Assembly (NCBI GenBank): GCA_964567435.1
Contig: CAZMMQ010000027.1
Coordinates: 1 to 44,157, forward strand
Direction: 5' to 3'
From: RFSX01 sp964567435
GTDB taxonomy: Bacteria > Bacteroidota > Bacteroidia > Chitinophagales > Saprospiraceae
DNA length: 44,157 bases
The translations under genes and the position numbers were made by a program. Position 1 is the first letter of the stretch. Each line of letters starts with the position of its first letter. Positions 40,867 to 44,157 of this stretch are shown here, piece after piece. The notes under the pieces were generated by a model. It made no database searches. It was given only the letters and a program-made list of their open reading frames with translations, and was not told where the DNA came from.

Positions 40867-43800
40867 TTGAAGAATACACTGCATTTTCTAATAATAATAA
40901 TCACTCTTTCTGTATGGACAAGTTGTTCTACAACTAGATCCACAGATGAGGTGAAAAAATTTAAGAAGTTTTACCATAACACCACCTCTAAGTACAATGG
41001 CTATTTTAATGCTCAGGAGATCATGTCCTTAACAGAGCAAGAAATGGAATCTGCTGTTCACAACAATTACAATAAGATTTTACCAGTGTATGCTTCTATT
41101 GAGTTTGATAACCCTACCTCTATTGCGCCTCAGATGGATAAGGCTATAGAAAAAGTGATTACGGTTGCGACTATACATGACGTAGGTAATTATGTGGATG
41201 ATTGTTATGTCTTGATGGGCAAAGCACAATATCTCAAGCAGGATTATGCATCGGCGGAGGAAACTTTTCAATTTTTCGAAGAAGAGTTTGACCCGCTCAA
41301 TCCTTATGGAAGAGAATACACTAAAGCCAAACGAAAATCTCCCAAGGAAGTAAAGAAGGAAAGAGAAGCAGCCAGAAAGGAGAAGGATAAGGAAAGACAA
41401 GAAAAGGAAAAGGAAAGAGAGGAAAAAAGAAAAGCAGAAGAAAAAGCAAAAGAGGCTGAAAGAAAATTGAGAGATGAAAGATCACGAAAAGGGAAAAAGA
41501 AAAAAAAGAAAAAATATAAAACTAGGGAAGAGAGAAATGCAGCGCTTGAAAAAGAAAAGGCAGAATTAGCAAAGCAAACAGCGATTCCAACAGATAGTAT
41601 GACGAAGGAAGAGCGGGAGGCAAAAAAAGCAGTAGTTGAAGCAGCAGAGGAAGCGCAGAAAGAAAAAGAGAGATATGAAAAGGAAAAAGAGAAGTTAAGA
41701 AAGGAAGAAGAAGAGAAGCAAGCTAAGCTACAAAGACCTCAAGGCGAGGGCGCTATCTTTAAAAATAAAACGGCATTCTACAATGGCTTGTATTGGTTAG
41801 CCAGAACTTATCTTGAAACAGAAAGATTTTCTTCAGCACGAAATATAGTTGAGCGGTTAGAAACGACATCCTATTTGGACGATGACCTGTCAAAAAAGCT
41901 ACCAGCTGTCAAAGCACATATGCATATGAAGTTAGGTGAGTTGGATAATGCCTTAATAGAATTAGATCAGGCTATAGACTTGGAAAAAGATAAAAGGCTC
42001 AAAGCTAGATTTGCTTTTATCAAAGGACAAATATATGAGCAACAAGATAATGCGGCACTGGCTTACACAGAATACAAGCGTGCTAAGAAATTTAGCCCAG
42101 GATATGAGATGAAGTTTAATGCTGAGCTCAATGAATTAAAACTGTCATATAAGACAGGACAAATATCAAAGGAAAAAGCTTTGGCTAGATTGGATAAGAT
42201 GTCTGTCGATAGAAAGAACTTTAACTACGGAGATCAAATCTATTTTACCAGAGCCCAGATAAAGTTGAATGCTGGAGATGTAGACGGTGCCATAGATGAC
42301 TTTAATGAGGCCATCGCTTCAGCTGGAGGAAATAAGAATGTCAAGTTAGAAGCTTACTACAAACTAGCAGAATTGCTTTATGCTCAAGGATATTATGCCA
42401 AGGCCAAAAAGAATTATGATGAAGTGCTCAAGCAAATGGCACTTACAGATGATAGACGTAGACAGGTCAAGAGATTATCCGAAAATCTGTCTGGAATTGC
42501 TCGGAATATAGAGGTGATTGAATACCAAGATAGTCTATTAAGAATGAGCCAACTACCTCAAGGAGAATTAGAAGAACTGGCTAGAAATGCTATCGCAGAC
42601 CAAACCGTTCAGCAACCTGATACTAAAGATCCCATTCTCGCTAGAGAAAGTAATGTATTCACTACTGGCGCAAACAGACAAGCTGGATTTGGCAATAGTA
42701 ACTTTTTTGCTTACAACCAAGCCACGGTTGTACAGGGTAAAGTCAGTTTTAAAAGACAGTGGGGTGATAGGATCGTAGAAGATAATTGGAGAAGATCTTT
42801 GAGAGCAGATGCAGGTCTCTTGGAAAGCCAAGAGGAAGAGAATTTAGATCCTGAAGAAATAGAAATATCTGACGTGCAAATAGCTGAGTATCTCAGAGAA
42901 ATACCAACGACAGATGCGAAACAATCACTGGTCAAAGGAAAAATTGCAACGTCCCTATTTAATCTAGGAGTACTCTTTAGAGAAAGACTGCAAAATTTCG
43001 ATCGATCTATTGAAGCCTTAGAAAGATTGGAAAGAGAATTTCCTTCTTTCGAAAAGCGAGATGAGGCTCTATATTATTTATATAGATCACATCAAGATAT
43101 AAATAACAATATACAAGCTAGTCGAGTCCTCAATAAGTTGCAGTCGGAATTTCCAGATTCCAAATTCACCAAATTGGCGCTGGACCCTAACTTTTCTAAG
43201 AAAATGAGAAGTGATGAAGCAACAATTGCTGCTTATTATGAGAGGAGTTATAAGCTATTCGATAACGGTCAATTTGATGCGGTTATAGACAGGTATAATG
43301 AGAAAGCAGAGTTGTTTCCTAATGATAATTCTTATGATGCAAAGTTTGACCTCTTGTTGGCAATGAGTTATGGCTCAACTCAAGGAAAACAACAATATAT
43401 TAAGCAACTTGAGAATCTAATCAGAAAACATAAAAACACCCCAGAAGAGGTTAAGGCTAATGAAATTCTTCGGTTTCTAAAAGGTGACCAAGAAGCTTTT
43501 GATGATATATTATATGATGAAGCTCAAGAGGAATTTACCTTAGACGATGATAAGTTGCATTATATATTCGTTGTCGTTTATAATAAAGACCAAAAGCAAC
43601 TTCAGGATATTAAAATCGCCATGTCCGATTATAATAAAAAGTATCACCGAAGAGATAATCTCCTTATCTCAGATATTACTCTTAATCCTGCTGTTGGCTC
43701 ACAGGTCATTATTGTGCGATCATTTAAGAAAGGTAAGGACCAAGCGATGAACTACTACAAAGGGGTGCTGAACAACAGGGACGAATTTGTAATTAGACAA

Positions 43801-43938
43801 AATGGTGTCCAGGATGTAGACAAAGTAGAGTTTGATTTGTTTGCAGCCACACAGAAGAATTATCGTGAAGTTATTAAACAAAGATCAGCATCTAAGTATA
43901 GGCAATTCTTTAGTAAGCATTATATAGACCTTAATTAA
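40867..43938 (+). CDS. porW: PorW/SprE-like T9SS lipoprotein with TPR repeats
   Basis: 1023 residues starting with TTG (no in-frame ATG before it). The signal ends in VWTSC (Cys20 lipobox). The first mature segment, FYHNTTSKYNGYFNAQEIM, is the signature of PorW/SprE, the T9SS-associated outer-membrane lipoprotein with TPRs. After TPRs at about 105-145 comes a 150-residue, extremely charged Lys/Glu stretch (about 158-300), then many TPR units to about 880 and a C-terminal beta domain (HYIFVVVYNKDQKQLQDIK). The charged insertion is longer than I would expect for the family. PorW/SprE is needed for T9SS function and gliding in related species. It is divergent from M23. Confidence 0.85.
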   Translation: MKNTLHFLIIIITLSVWTSCSTTRSTDEVKKFKKFYHNTTSKYNGYFNAQEIMSLTEQEMESAVHNNYNKILPVYASIEFDNPTSIAPQMDKAIEKVITVATIHDVGNYVDDCYVLMGKAQYLKQDYASAEETFQFFEEEFDPLNPYGREYTKAKRKSPKEVKKEREAARKEKDKERQEKEKEREEKRKAEEKAKEAERKLRDERSRKGKKKKKKKYKTREERNAALEKEKAELAKQTAIPTDSMTKEEREAKKAVVEAAEEAQKEKERYEKEKEKLRKEEEEKQAKLQRPQGEGAIFKNKTAFYNGLYWLARTYLETERFSSARNIVERLETTSYLDDDLSKKLPAVKAHMHMKLGELDNALIELDQAIDLEKDKRLKARFAFIKGQIYEQQDNAALAYTEYKRAKKFSPGYEMKFNAELNELKLSYKTGQISKEKALARLDKMSVDRKNFNYGDQIYFTRAQIKLNAGDVDGAIDDFNEAIASAGGNKNVKLEAYYKLAELLYAQGYYAKAKKNYDEVLKQMALTDDRRRQVKRLSENLSGIARNIEVIEYQDSLLRMSQLPQGELEELARNAIADQTVQQPDTKDPILARESNVFTTGANRQAGFGNSNFFAYNQATVVQGKVSFKRQWGDRIVEDNWRRSLRADAGLLESQEEENLDPEEIEISDVQIAEYLREIPTTDAKQSLVKGKIATSLFNLGVLFRERLQNFDRSIEALERLEREFPSFEKRDEALYYLYRSHQDINNNIQASRVLNKLQSEFPDSKFTKLALDPNFSKKMRSDEATIAAYYERSYKLFDNGQFDAVIDRYNEKAELFPNDNSYDAKFDLLLAMSYGSTQGKQQYIKQLENLIRKHKNTPEEVKANEILRFLKGDQEAFDDILYDEAQEEFTLDDDKLHYIFVVVYNKDQKQLQDIKIAMSDYNKKYHRRDNLLISDITLNPAVGSQVIIVRSFKKGKDQAMNYYKGVLNNRDEFVIRQNGVQDVDKVEFDLFAATQKNYREVIKQRSASKYRQFFSKHYIDLN

Positions 43939-43989
43939 GTAGGGGTGACCCTAAAAGCCACCTCATAGGTGAAAATTTGTTATGCAAAA

Positions 43990-44110
43990 ATGAAACGTCT
44001 TACACAATTGGTGTACATGATGGTACTGTTAGTATCAAGCTTTACTTTGTCTACATGCTCAGACTAATTTTAAATACGCTATACCCCGTTTTGCTCAGCT
44101 TTCGCAATGA
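43990..44110 (+). pseudogene. Broken start of a secreted protein at the window end
   Basis: The ATG at 43990 opens MKRLTQLVYMMVLLVSSFTL-ST, a good signal peptide, then hits a stop after CSD (44065-44067). Shifted by one base the text continues AQTNFKYAIPRFAQLSQ and ends at 44108-44110, a typical signal-peptide end and mature start. So a one-base indel near 44055 probably broke the gene. The last bases contain a GCTCA/TGAGC hairpin and look repeat-like. The gene could also run on beyond the window if the indel is an error. Confidence 0.4.
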
Positions 44111-44157
44111 GCTGCTCTCAGCTAACCCCGCTATGCTGCAGAGAGATTAAAAGAAGT

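Noticed and set aside
1..44157. CRISPR arrays, toxin-antitoxin or restriction systems
   Set aside because: No regularly spaced short repeats and no recognisable defence genes on either strand.

Overview
The window (44,157 bp, AT-rich, one 100-N scaffold gap at 35145-35244) looks like a draft or metagenome-derived chromosome segment of a free-living Bacteroidota. The gene families fit the Saprospiria/Cytophagia-type lineages, but the exact taxon is inference. Signs of the phylum: a PorW/SprE-like T9SS lipoprotein, a DUF5117/DUF4953-type zinc metalloprotease, DUF983, DUF1835, a TIGR01777 epimerase, many short secreted proteins ending their signal peptide in AQ, mostly absent Shine-Dalgarno motifs, and small GC-richer dispersed repeats. 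No rRNA, tRNA or CRISPR array was found.

Layout. 1-2.6 kb: a tyrosine recombinase with an unusual N-terminal half made of three short repeated modules, its non-coding flank, and the first copy of a ~290-bp repeat. 2.6-5 kb: an overlapping pair, a GH16-like lipoprotein with a changed catalytic motif followed by a seven-bladed RCC1 propeller with a C-terminal membrane anchor. 5-6.8 kb: a hairpin cluster, a small secreted protein, and a frameshifted secreted-protein pseudogene. 6.8-13.8 kb: tightly packed minus-strand genes: DUF983 protein, a conserved unknown, a TMTC-like glycosyltransferase/TPR membrane protein, a NagZ-type GH3 fused to a serine hydrolase, and a LolC/E-type permease, with a terminator beyond. 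13.9-23.9 kb: housekeeping and envelope genes (barrel protein, TlpA-like thioredoxin, ComM, glutaryl-CoA-type dehydrogenase, CHAP amidase, compact FGE-like lipoprotein, pirin, SRPBCC, DUF2200). 23.9-27.6 kb: a LacZ-type beta-galactosidase divergent from a secreted protein. 27.6-28.5 kb: a decayed gene, the inverted second copy of the ~290-bp repeat, and a gene tail. 28.5-35 kb: metalloprotease and lipoprotein pair, Uup-like ABC-F, DUF1835, HPF, FadM-like thioesterase. 35-37.2 kb: tandem repeats around the assembly gap plus gene fragments. 37.2-44 kb: GNAT, PaaI-like thioesterase, TIGR01777 epimerase, a HAD/M23 pair, and PorW/SprE divergent from M23, ending in a broken secreted-protein start.

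How the genes fit together: most products act at the envelope (peptidoglycan recycling or remodelling, lipoprotein sorting, T9SS, secreted hydrolases). I found no complete novel defence or biosynthetic system. The most unusual items are the modular integrase with its candidate core sites, the 25.5-kb-spaced inverted repeat whose two copies show a compensatory base-pair change in a hairpin, the clustered hairpins at 5.3-5.45 kb, and the compact FGE-like lipoprotein that keeps the copper-binding cysteine pair. The pseudogenes were found by reading across frames by eye.
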